DNA of 64,000 nt from an uncultured Endomicrobiia bacterium (GTDB taxonomy: Bacteria > Elusimicrobiota > Endomicrobiia > DTEH01). Under the pieces are notes generated by a model. The model made no database searches and had not been told where the DNA came from. It saw only the letters and a program-made list of their open reading frames with translations. Of the stretch, positions 19,532 to 28,442 are shown piece after piece. Position 1 is the first letter of the stretch. Each line of letters begins with the position of its first letter. The position numbers and the translations under genes were made by a program. The stretch lies in assembly GCA_937936785.1 (NCBI GenBank), contig CALDDQ010000010.1, positions 54,754-118,753 on the forward strand, given 5' to 3'.

Positions 19532-20242
19532 TTATTTGATAAACTCTTTCAAATTCCCAAATTTATAATTGTTTTTAATTGCATATTCAATGAAGATTTT
19601 TAATGATTCTACTGTTTTTTTACGATTCTGTCCTCCATCATGAAATAAATAGATTCCACCTGGTTGTAAATTCTTACAGTATTTATCAGCCATCTCTGCT
19701 GATGTAATATTTTGCCAATCAAAACCAAAACACCAGTTTATCACAGTTAAATTATATTTCTTTAAATATTCATCCATCCATGACCTATAATAACCATATG
19801 GCATTCTTAAATATCTCGGTTTAATACCTATGCTATCGTAAACTTCTTTTATTGACTGTTCTATCTGAAAAATCAATTCTTGCTTAACTTCGTTTAAACT
19901 TTGTTTTTTTTGTAACTGATAAAAATTTTTGTGTTCATAACAATGAATTCCAATTTCATGCCCTTGAGAATAAATTTGTTTTAACAAATCTTTTCTGTAT
20001 TTAACCAATTCGCCTAAAACAAAAAAAGTTGATTTTATATTATGTTTATTTAAAATTTCTAAAACTTCTTTTGTCCATGGACCTGGACCATCGTCAAATG
20101 TTAAAAAAACTATTTTTTCTTGTGTTGGAATCCTTGTAACAAAATATTGTGAGTATTCCTGGTTAGAAAAAAGTATCGTTTTAAAAAATAGTATCAGAAA
20201 ATTTATTGTAATTTTGTATGCAATATTTCTATTAGAAATCAT
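19532..20242 (-). CDS. polysaccharide deacetylase (NodB homology domain)
   Basis: VFLTFDDGPGPWTKEVLEILNKHNIKSTFFVLG, HEIGIHCYEH, LRMPYGYYRS. Confidence 0.94.
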   Translation of the reverse strand: MISNRNIAYKITINFLILFFKTILFSNQEYSQYFVTRIPTQEKIVFLTFDDGPGPWTKEVLEILNKHNIKSTFFVLGELVKYRKDLLKQIYSQGHEIGIHCYEHKNFYQLQKKQSLNEVKQELIFQIEQSIKEVYDSIGIKPRYLRMPYGYYRSWMDEYLKKYNLTVINWCFGFDWQNITSAEMADKYCKNLQPGGIYLFHDGGQNRKKTVESLKIFIEYAIKNNYKFGNLKEFIK

Positions 20243-20252
20243 AATTTTACTT

Positions 20253-21887
20253 TTAAAATTCTAAACTAAATTTCCTATATCCATAATATAACATAGTACC
20301 TAAATATAATATGTTTATTAAAAAAAACCCTATGCTGTGAAAAAATATTGTTTTAAACAATACCGTTTGTCCTAAACTATATTGTCTAACAGGATAATAT
20401 GATGATGCTAATATTAAAATTATATACCCTAAAGATAATATTATAAACATCAAACCACCGAACGAAGTTTCTATTTGAACAATATCGTTAAATTCTTTTT
20501 TAGGTAATAAAATTCCCAAACAATAACCTGTTATTGTTAAAACAAACACAGATATTGTAATTATAAAAAATCCAAATAACCACATAACAAAATTTAATCC
20601 TAAAACAATATTTGATAACAATAAAACAATCCAGGCAAGTACTAATAATATAGGTAAAAATAAAAATATTTTTGAACAAAATATTTTATAAACTTTTATT
20701 GGAGCAGATTTTAATATCCACAAAGTTCTATATTCTATACTATGCTGGACAAAAACAAACCTTAATAACATCGCAGAAATAATAAACATTATACTACCAA
20801 AGTTAAAAAAAGATACCAACACTTTTACATATTGATAATTAATAGGAACTTTTGATATACTGAATATGTATATAATAATTAATGCTATAATAATAACCAT
20901 TTGTGTCCATTGAACAGGTTCTCGTAACAACAATTTTAAATCTTTCATAATTACTGCTTTAACCTGAGAATTAAAAATTTTTTTTTGATCAATTATTATT
21001 TTTTTTCTTTTTTTAAATCCTTTATTTAAAAATAAACCATAATAAAATAATTTTTTTGATGTTTTTAACAATATAAAAATACTCATAGTTGAAAATAAAA
21101 ATAATTTTATAAAATTAATATATATTAAATCATATTTTTTACTAACAACACCTCTAATTATTTCTGTTAACCACCAAGAAGGAGACCATCTTGCAACTGG
21201 TTTCGACATAAAATCTAAATATTGAACAATTTCTTGAAAACGATCAGGGTTTAAAAGTTTTTCTGGTTCTGTAAATCTAAACACTGAATAACTTATTGTA
21301 ACTAATAAAATAAATAATACAACTGTAACATCTTTTACCTTCTTAGAAGGAATTAAATACGAAAGTATTATTGAAATAAAAACTCCAATAGAAATAGATA
21401 TCAACATTTTTAATAACATTGCCAAATAAACTGTAATAAATTCAACAAATGTAATATTTTTAACATATGCAAATGCAATCAAAAATGGTGTTAATAACAG
21501 TAAAAGCATCCATGTAGATTTTATATATGTTGAAATATATTTTATAAAAAATATTTTATTTAACTTTATTGGAAATGAAATTAAAAATTCTTTGTCTTCA
21601 CAACCATATATTGTAGAAAAAGAATTTATCAGTGAAGAAAATATCGTCATTACAAAAGATGTTAACATTGTTAGTGCAATTAATCTTAACATAAATATTG
21701 TACCTATTATTGGTATAGAAAAAATATATATTATTGCATAGTATGATATTATATAAGCTCCTATTAAAAAAAATATCCCAATAAAAGAAATAAAAACAAA
21801 CCTAACTTTTTCTTCTTTTGTAGAAAATTTTAAATTGTTTAAAAACATTATAAAATTAAGTTTTATTATTTCCCAAATCATATACAA
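20253..21887 (-). CDS. ABC transporter permease (ABC-2-like)
   Basis: Large multi-TM protein overlapping the adjacent ABC ATPase gene by 32 nt. Confidence 0.78.
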   Translation of the reverse strand: MYMIWEIIKLNFIMFLNNLKFSTKEEKVRFVFISFIGIFFLIGAYIISYYAIIYIFSIPIIGTIFMLRLIALTMLTSFVMTIFSSLINSFSTIYGCEDKEFLISFPIKLNKIFFIKYISTYIKSTWMLLLLLTPFLIAFAYVKNITFVEFITVYLAMLLKMLISISIGVFISIILSYLIPSKKVKDVTVVLFILLVTISYSVFRFTEPEKLLNPDRFQEIVQYLDFMSKPVARWSPSWWLTEIIRGVVSKKYDLIYINFIKLFLFSTMSIFILLKTSKKLFYYGLFLNKGFKKRKKIIIDQKKIFNSQVKAVIMKDLKLLLREPVQWTQMVIIIALIIIYIFSISKVPINYQYVKVLVSFFNFGSIMFIISAMLLRFVFVQHSIEYRTLWILKSAPIKVYKIFCSKIFLFLPILLVLAWIVLLLSNIVLGLNFVMWLFGFFIITISVFVLTITGYCLGILLPKKEFNDIVQIETSFGGLMFIILSLGYIILILASSYYPVRQYSLGQTVLFKTIFFHSIGFFLINILYLGTMLYYGYRKFSLEF

Positions 21888-22623
21888 TTTTATTTTTTGT
21901 AATATGTAAATATATTTTTTCCAACGAACTATCCGAAGATAAATTGTTATTTTGGATTAAATCCTGTTTTGTTCCACAAGCAATTATTTCTCCATTAGTA
22001 ATTATTGCTATTCTATTTGCTATAGATTCTGCTAAATCTAACAAATGTGTACACAAAATTACTGTTTTTCCTTGTTTAGATATTTCTTTAATATAACTTT
22101 TTAAAAAGTTAATACTTTTAGGATCTAACCCTATTAGCGGTTCGTCTAAAATATATATTTCTGGATTACGCAAAAGTATTGACATTAATAACAATTTTTG
22201 TTTCATTCCTTTAGAATAAGAATCTATTATTTGATCAATTACTTCTACCAATTCAAATTGTTCTAAATAATAAACAAACATTTTTTCTTCAAACTTTGTC
22301 TTATAAATAGATTCCACAAAACTTAAAAACTCACGACCTGTTAATCTGTTATAAACATACGGTTCATCAGGCAAATATCCTATCATTTTTTTTATTTCCA
22401 AATTTTCAGGTGACATATGCATAGATAAAATACTTACACTTCCAATGTCAGGTTTTAAAATACCAGATAATATTTTTACAGTTGTAGTCTTTCCTGCACC
22501 ATTAGGTCCTAAAAACACAAATACTTCTGCATAAAATATTTTTAAATTTATATTTTTTAACACTTCTTTTTTATCATATTTTTTAAAAACATTATAAATC
22601 TCAATTATTGGTTTGTTATTCAT
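21856..22623 (-). CDS. ABC transporter ATP-binding protein
   Basis: Walker A GPNGAGKTTTVKIL, SYSKGMKQKLLL signature, YILDEPLIGLDP Walker B. Confidence 0.95.
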   Translation of the reverse strand: MNNKPIIEIYNVFKKYDKKEVLKNINLKIFYAEVFVFLGPNGAGKTTTVKILSGILKPDIGSVSILSMHMSPENLEIKKMIGYLPDEPYVYNRLTGREFLSFVESIYKTKFEEKMFVYYLEQFELVEVIDQIIDSYSKGMKQKLLLMSILLRNPEIYILDEPLIGLDPKSINFLKSYIKEISKQGKTVILCTHLLDLAESIANRIAIITNGEIIACGTKQDLIQNNNLSSDSSLEKIYLHITKNKIVYDLGNNKT

Positions 22624-22646
22624 TTATTCATTTTTGACAAAAGGAT

Positions 22647-23240
22647 TTATATTAGTATTGTTAATACACCTGCAGATATTATTGGTAAGATAAAATTATC
22701 ATCAACAGGTAAAGGGACAAACTCTATCGCACTGGCAACCAACGAGCCAACCAATGCTATATTCCACGGAAAATAAATTATTCCACAAAAAAATGATATA
22801 ATAAAAAATGATATACTTCCTTCTACACTTTTTCCCCGAGAACCAACTTTTATCCTACCAAAAAGAACTCCCATAATAGCAGCTATACTATCACCAAAAA
22901 CAAGATATAATAAACTAACCGTTACAACTGATTTGTTATCAGAAAATAGTAGTATGGTTAAAAAAGCTCCTGACAACGTCCAAATTAATGTTGAAACATT
23001 TTCTCGTTCTTTTTCTCTATATGTTCCTTCAAACAAAGACAAAAATAATCTGTTTACAGAAGGATATAGTAATCTTAATGTTTCTAATATAAGATCTAAA
23101 ATTACTAATGTAGCTGAAGCAGTCAATGCAACTCTGTATGGAATAAGATTATATATAACAGGATAAAGGATTGTTGCAAAATGCAAACTTTTTCGTTTAA
23201 ACTCCTGCGTTACTTTAATTGATAAATTTTTTTCCATCAT
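22647..23240 (-). CDS. diacylglycerol/polyprenol kinase-like membrane protein (SEC59/DGK1/VTE5 family)
   Basis: EFKRKSLHFATILYPVI; LVFGDSIAAIMGVLFGRIKVGSRGKSVEGSISFFI. Confidence 0.82.
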   Translation of the reverse strand: MMEKNLSIKVTQEFKRKSLHFATILYPVIYNLIPYRVALTASATLVILDLILETLRLLYPSVNRLFLSLFEGTYREKERENVSTLIWTLSGAFLTILLFSDNKSVVTVSLLYLVFGDSIAAIMGVLFGRIKVGSRGKSVEGSISFFIISFFCGIIYFPWNIALVGSLVASAIEFVPLPVDDNFILPIISAGVLTILI

Positions 23241-23940
23241 AAATACTCTCTATAAAATATTTTATTGTTTTAGTTAAAAAAATTAACGTATTTTTATATG
23301 AAATTTTAGTCTCAAAGTAAATCTTACTCATCACTTCTGCAAAAGTTATATTAACAGGTAACAAAAATAAAATTATACAAATTAACATTACCAGATTAAT
23401 TATAAAAATCACTACTAATGAAAACATCAAACCTGAAATATTAAAATCAGATTGTCCAACAGATATTGTATATGCAGTTAAAACTATGTGAAACATTACT
23501 GTTATCCCTAATAAAAAAATAAATATCTCTATTTTTAAATTTACACTTAAAACATATTTTATTATTCCCCACAAAATTACTAAAAATATTGAATATACTG
23601 GAACAAAATATGGCGATAATGCAATAAATGTATTAACTCTATTTACAGTTACAGCACCAGAATTTTTTTTTAATTTTACTTTACTAACTTTTGCTCCACA
23701 AATCCATGCACTTATCATATGGACAAATTCATGTCCAATAACATATATTCTTATAGGATTATAAAAACAAAAATGTATTATTAAATAAAAAATTAATCCA
23801 CTTAAAAATATTACCACAAATCTATCTGAAAACTCTAATTTTTGTATTATGAAAATGAATACTTTAAGAAAACCATAACAAAATGGTAACAATATTATAC
23901 CATAAAAAAATTTAAATAATTTACTATTTAACATCTTCAT
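23215..23940 (-). CDS. M50-like membrane metallopeptidase family protein
   Basis: HEFVH (HExxH) within a TM segment: IRIYVIGHEFVHMISAWICGAKVSKVKL; multi-TM. Confidence 0.65.
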   Translation of the reverse strand: MKMLNSKLFKFFYGIILLPFCYGFLKVFIFIIQKLEFSDRFVVIFLSGLIFYLIIHFCFYNPIRIYVIGHEFVHMISAWICGAKVSKVKLKKNSGAVTVNRVNTFIALSPYFVPVYSIFLVILWGIIKYVLSVNLKIEIFIFLLGITVMFHIVLTAYTISVGQSDFNISGLMFSLVVIFIINLVMLICIILFLLPVNITFAEVMSKIYFETKISYKNTLIFLTKTIKYFIESIYDGKKFIN

Positions 23941-25711
23941 TATAAAGGACGACCCTGTTTCTTCCCATCATTTTTGCTAAATATAACATTTGGTCAGCTT
24001 TATTTATTAAATCTTCTGTAGTATCTTTTTCATAAAATTCTTTTGCACCAACACTTATTGTTATCTGTATTTTTTTATCCAACGCAGTAAACTCTGCAGT
24101 TTCAACATTATTTCTTATTCTGTCAGCTATTTTTTCTGCCCAAAAACGATCCGCTTCAAGCAATATTATTGCAAACTCTTCTCCACCATAACGACATACT
24201 ATATCAGTATCTCTTACCGAAGATAATAAAATCTTGGCAACTTTTTTTAATATCTTATCTCCTACAATATGACCATAAGTATCATTAACCTTTTTAAAAT
24301 AATCTATATCCAACATTAACAAAGAAAATATTGTCCCATACCTTTTAGCACGACGCACTTCTTGTTCTAATCGTGTAATAAAATATCTGTGAATATACAA
24401 TTTAGTTAAACCATCTGTTATAGCAAGTTCATATAACTGAATATTATGCAAAGCTAAAGAAATATGACTGGTCAAATTTTGTAACAAAGATAACGAATAG
24501 TTATTAAATTTTTTAAGTTTTGTTTTTTGTTCTATTAACACAAATCCCAAAAATTTTTCTCTAGCAACCAAAGGTAAAAATAACATATCTTTATCCAGTT
24601 CAATGTTCGGTAATAAAAAATTTATAGTATTACCACTAAATATTTTTGATTGTGGAATTTCATGTTCTTTTAATTTTAAATACTGTAAAATAAATTCTTG
24701 ATTAATAAATATTTTGTCTAAAGTTTTGTTTAATGAATTATTTTTTAATATAAACTCTTTTTCTTCATCATCATAAATAAATACGAATACTTTGTCTACA
24801 TCAACTAATCCTTTTATAAACTCTGGTATACTATTTATCAATTTTGTGCTATCTAAAAATTCAGAAATGTCTAAAGTAATTCTGTGTAATAAATATAAAT
24901 CATTAATTGATTTTTCTAATTTCAAATTTATTTCTTTAAACTCTTTTTCTAAATTCTCTTGTTTTACAATTTTTGCACCCATGCCCATCTCAGGACATAC
25001 TGTTAAAAAATCACACCAAACACAGCTATTATTTGGTTTGGGAACAAAATTGTCATCTAAACGAATTTGTTTTATTATGTTTATTATATTTTTTTGTACT
25101 AATTCTAAATGTTGTGGTGTTTTTATAGTAGTAATTTTTTGATTATATTGCAGATATATTTGAGAAACTTTTTTAGGGAAAAGTTTTAATTTTGTCCAAC
25201 AAGCGTATGCTGATATTCCTGATTGTAAATCTTGGTCAAACTCTTCCTGAGTAGGGACTGAACCACTAGTCTTATAATCAACAATTTCAACTCCACCTTC
25301 AATTTCGTCTATACGATCAATTTTTCCAATAATATAAAAATCATCAATACGTACACGAAAATATTCATTAATATATCTTGGAATTATATTCAAACTCTGT
25401 CCTTGGGTAAAGTTTTTTAACCATGTAATAGCTCTGTGTTTATAGTCTGTTTCCTCTTCATTAGTAGAATATCCTATAGAAATCCAATTTTTGTTCAACA
25501 AATTTATTATTGTAGTATAATTTCTTTTTTGTTCTTCAAGAATAAAAAACTCTGATAATACTTTGTGAAGAGTTTCACTTAAAGAAATCGTGGCATTTTG
25601 TTTTTTATATAACTGTCCTAATTTATCTATATAGTATAATTTGAATTTTAACGGACATAAAATATATGTACTAATACTTTGTGAATCAAAATATTTAGAT
25701 ATTTCATTCAT
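23924..25711 (-). CDS. PD-(D/E)XK nuclease (AddB/Cas4/RecB-like) - GAF - GGDEF fusion protein
   Basis: IGKIDRID...VEIVDYKTSG, Q..SAYA, C19 + CVWCDFLTVC (CxxCx5C) then GAF-like region then GGDEF domain (RYGGEEFAII) with upstream RxxD I-site. Confidence 0.9.
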   Translation of the reverse strand: MNEISKYFDSQSISTYILCPLKFKLYYIDKLGQLYKKQNATISLSETLHKVLSEFFILEEQKRNYTTIINLLNKNWISIGYSTNEEETDYKHRAITWLKNFTQGQSLNIIPRYINEYFRVRIDDFYIIGKIDRIDEIEGGVEIVDYKTSGSVPTQEEFDQDLQSGISAYACWTKLKLFPKKVSQIYLQYNQKITTIKTPQHLELVQKNIINIIKQIRLDDNFVPKPNNSCVWCDFLTVCPEMGMGAKIVKQENLEKEFKEINLKLEKSINDLYLLHRITLDISEFLDSTKLINSIPEFIKGLVDVDKVFVFIYDDEEKEFILKNNSLNKTLDKIFINQEFILQYLKLKEHEIPQSKIFSGNTINFLLPNIELDKDMLFLPLVAREKFLGFVLIEQKTKLKKFNNYSLSLLQNLTSHISLALHNIQLYELAITDGLTKLYIHRYFITRLEQEVRRAKRYGTIFSLLMLDIDYFKKVNDTYGHIVGDKILKKVAKILLSSVRDTDIVCRYGGEEFAIILLEADRFWAEKIADRIRNNVETAEFTALDKKIQITISVGAKEFYEKDTTEDLINKADQMLYLAKMMGRNRVVLYNEDVK

Positions 25712-27075
25712 TAACGTTTTAGAAATATTCCTTTAGGGTTCTTTAGTAATAATTTATTATTGTCAAAAACTAATTTTCCTTTAAATATTATTTTTTCAAT
25801 ATTATATTCATACTTCATATTTTCATACGGTGAATAATCAGATATAGTATGTGCATCACAGTTTCTAAAAAAATACTCTTTCGTTTTTTTTATAATTAAA
25901 ACATCTGCATCACTTTGAAACTTTACAAAATCACCTTTTTTAGGATATAAACCAAATATTTTTGCTGGGTTAGAAGTTAGAAGTTCTACCAACTTCTTTA
26001 CATAAATTTTTCTTTTAATCCCTTCGGACAAAACACTTCTTAACAAAATTGATGTTCCTGGTAGACCCATAGGAATTTTTGTAAAATTATTTCTATTTTT
26101 AAACTTATCTCTTTTTGAAAATACACAATTGTCTGTAGCAATAACATCTATAAAATTATTATTAATACTTTCCCATAGAAATTTTCTATCTTTAAACGAT
26201 TTTATTGCAGGACAACAAGTGTATAAATAATTATTATTTTTTTTAAACACGTTATCTGTAAAAGTTAAATATTGTGGACAAGTTTCTGCATATAATTTAA
26301 ATTTTTTATTTTTTTTCTTCTTCCATAATATAATTTCTTTCATAGCATCTTTGCTACTAGTATGAACAATATAAATAGCAGTATTAAATTTTTTTGCATA
26401 TAAAATAAACCGTTTTACTGCAGAGTGTTCGGCTGTGGATGGTCGTGATAATGGAAAATATTTAATATCTAATTTTTTTTTAGATTCTAATTTTTTTATT
26501 ATTGGTTCAATAATATCACTATCTTCACAATGTGCTTCTAAAATAACATCTTTATATTTTTGTAGTTCTTCAAGTATTCTATATAATTTATTATTATCTA
26601 TATACCAACTTTCAGTCTTAGGTAGAAATATCTTAAAACTTTTTATCCCAGAATTTATTATATATTTTAACTGTTTTGGTGTTTCTTTATTAAAATCTAC
26701 TATTTGAGAATGAAAAGTATAATCAACAAAACTTTTTCTTGCTTCTTGCAATTTACGTTTTAATGCTTGAATCATATTTTCTTTTTTTTCTGGTATAACA
26801 TAATCTATAACAGTAGTAATACCATTACATAATGCTGTTTTACTTCCTAAAATAAAATTTTCTAACGTTTTACTCCCATATCCTTTTAGCCCAAAATGAA
26901 CATGAGCATCAATTATACCTGGAATAACTATTTTATTTTTTGCGTCTATGACTTTATGTTTTTTAGGAAAGATTTTTTTTTTGACAGAAACAATTTTGTT
27001 GTTTATAATCTCTATATCATAATTACCAAAGTAGCTTTTTGAAATAACAAATCCATCCTTTATTAACAATTTCAT
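25711..27075 (-). CDS. dihydropyrimidinase/hydantoinase-like cyclic amidohydrolase
   Basis: IDAHVHFG (HxH), SFKIFLPK, LEAHCED, IYIVHTSS, VIATDN metal-site motifs. Confidence 0.83.
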   Translation of the reverse strand: MKLLIKDGFVISKSYFGNYDIEIINNKIVSVKKKIFPKKHKVIDAKNKIVIPGIIDAHVHFGLKGYGSKTLENFILGSKTALCNGITTVIDYVIPEKKENMIQALKRKLQEARKSFVDYTFHSQIVDFNKETPKQLKYIINSGIKSFKIFLPKTESWYIDNNKLYRILEELQKYKDVILEAHCEDSDIIEPIIKKLESKKKLDIKYFPLSRPSTAEHSAVKRFILYAKKFNTAIYIVHTSSKDAMKEIILWKKKKNKKFKLYAETCPQYLTFTDNVFKKNNNYLYTCCPAIKSFKDRKFLWESINNNFIDVIATDNCVFSKRDKFKNRNNFTKIPMGLPGTSILLRSVLSEGIKRKIYVKKLVELLTSNPAKIFGLYPKKGDFVKFQSDADVLIIKKTKEYFFRNCDAHTISDYSPYENMKYEYNIEKIIFKGKLVFDNNKLLLKNPKGIFLKR

Positions 27076-27082
27076 CTAAAAA

Positions 27083-27439
27083 TTATTTTTTTGTAATAAC
27101 TTTTTTAAGTATATTTTTTTTATAGACAAGTGTTTTAGGACAAATTTTTTCTTTTTCATTCAAATATGCAAAAGACATAATTATTATCTCATCACCAACT
27201 TCGCCTAACCGTGCAGCACCACCTTGCAAACTTACAATTTTTGAACCACGTTTGCCTTCTATGACATAAGTTTCAAACCTTTCTCCATTAGAAACATTTA
27301 CAACAAGTACTGTTTCAAACGGCAATATATTCGCTTTTTCAATAAAATCTAAATCTAATTTTATGCTACCACTATACTTCAAGTTTTTTTCCGTAACACA
27401 TAATCCTTGTATTTTTGATTTTAAAATTTTTACAAACAT
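27083..27439 (-). CDS. panD: aspartate 1-decarboxylase
   Basis: LKSKIQGLCVTEKNLKYSGSIKLD (GS self-cleavage site), GERFETYVIEGKRGS. Confidence 0.93.
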   Translation of the reverse strand: MFVKILKSKIQGLCVTEKNLKYSGSIKLDLDFIEKANILPFETVLVVNVSNGERFETYVIEGKRGSKIVSLQGGAARLGEVGDEIIIMSFAYLNEKEKICPKTLVYKKNILKKVITKK

Positions 27440-27463
27440 ACCATTTTACCTTTTTATAAAATT

Positions 27464-27928
27464 TTATTCTACCATATAATCTTCAATTTTATATCCTTTA
27501 GATTCCAACTCTTTTTTCCACAACTGTTTTACAGGTTCTATTTTTTCTTTTGATAACTTTATCCATTTTGTCTCTGGAGGCGAGAACAATTCTATTGCTG
27601 TCTTGTACCATACATAAGCATATTTTAACGAACTCTCATTTTGTTCTTGTGTTATCTTAAAATCTAACAACTCCAACTTTAAATCATATTCTTTTTTGTC
27701 AATTTTATTTTTTAACAGTAAAAGATCAAGTTGTTTTTTTTCTTTATTATATTTTTCTAAAAAAAACTGTTGTTTTTTTTGTGGATTTTTATACCAGTCA
27801 AAATATTTTTCTGCTTCTAAATATGCACTTCGTGCACGGAAAAAAATGTCTATATAAATTGTTGCATAAAACAACAATATTCCTACTAAAACTAAAAAAA
27901 CTGTTCTTTTGAAATTGTTTAATTTCAT
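27464..27928 (-). CDS. hypothetical protein with N-terminal TM segment and charged coiled region
   Basis: ORF overlaps the receiver-domain gene upstream by 4 nt; N-terminal hydrophobic helix. Confidence 0.65.
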   Translation of the reverse strand: MKLNNFKRTVFLVLVGILLFYATIYIDIFFRARSAYLEAEKYFDWYKNPQKKQQFFLEKYNKEKKQLDLLLLKNKIDKKEYDLKLELLDFKITQEQNESSLKYAYVWYKTAIELFSPPETKWIKLSKEKIEPVKQLWKKELESKGYKIEDYMVE

Positions 27929-28392
27929 CCTTCAAAATTTTTTTTAAATTCAGAACTTTTTTCTTCTGCAATTTTTTCATATTTTGGTTTAGTATTTAGT
28001 AATTTGTGTATGTGCATAACTAAAATATCTGGTTGGACAGGTTTTAACAAAAATTCTTTTACATTAGATTCAAACAAAAACATTCGTTTAAATTCTTGAT
28101 CACGAGTATGTCCCGTTATTACAACTATAGGAATTTTTTTTAATTCAAATGATATCTGAAGACTTTTTACTAATTCATAACCTGACTTTCTTGGTAACAT
28201 AGCATCTAAAATTATTAAATCCGGTTTTTTAATCTTAATTTTCTCTAATGCATTAACTCCATCATATGCAATTTCAACATTGAACCCCTCATTACTTATA
28301 TACATTTTCAAAAATTCAATCACAGAATCGTCATCATCAACTATCAAAATATGCTTTGAAGATGTTTCTTCTTTATTCTGCATTTCTAACAT
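27925..28392 (-). CDS. stand-alone response regulator receiver protein (CheY-like)
   Basis: HILIVDDDDSVIEFL, DLIILDAMLPRKSGYEL, VITGHT, FLLKPV. Confidence 0.93.
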   Translation of the reverse strand: MLEMQNKEETSSKHILIVDDDDSVIEFLKMYISNEGFNVEIAYDGVNALEKIKIKKPDLIILDAMLPRKSGYELVKSLQISFELKKIPIVVITGHTRDQEFKRMFLFESNVKEFLLKPVQPDILVMHIHKLLNTKPKYEKIAEEKSSEFKKNFEG

Positions 28393-28442
28393 AAAACTAA
28401 ATCTCCTATGTTTTCTTTTCTACTAATGTATATAAAATTTTT

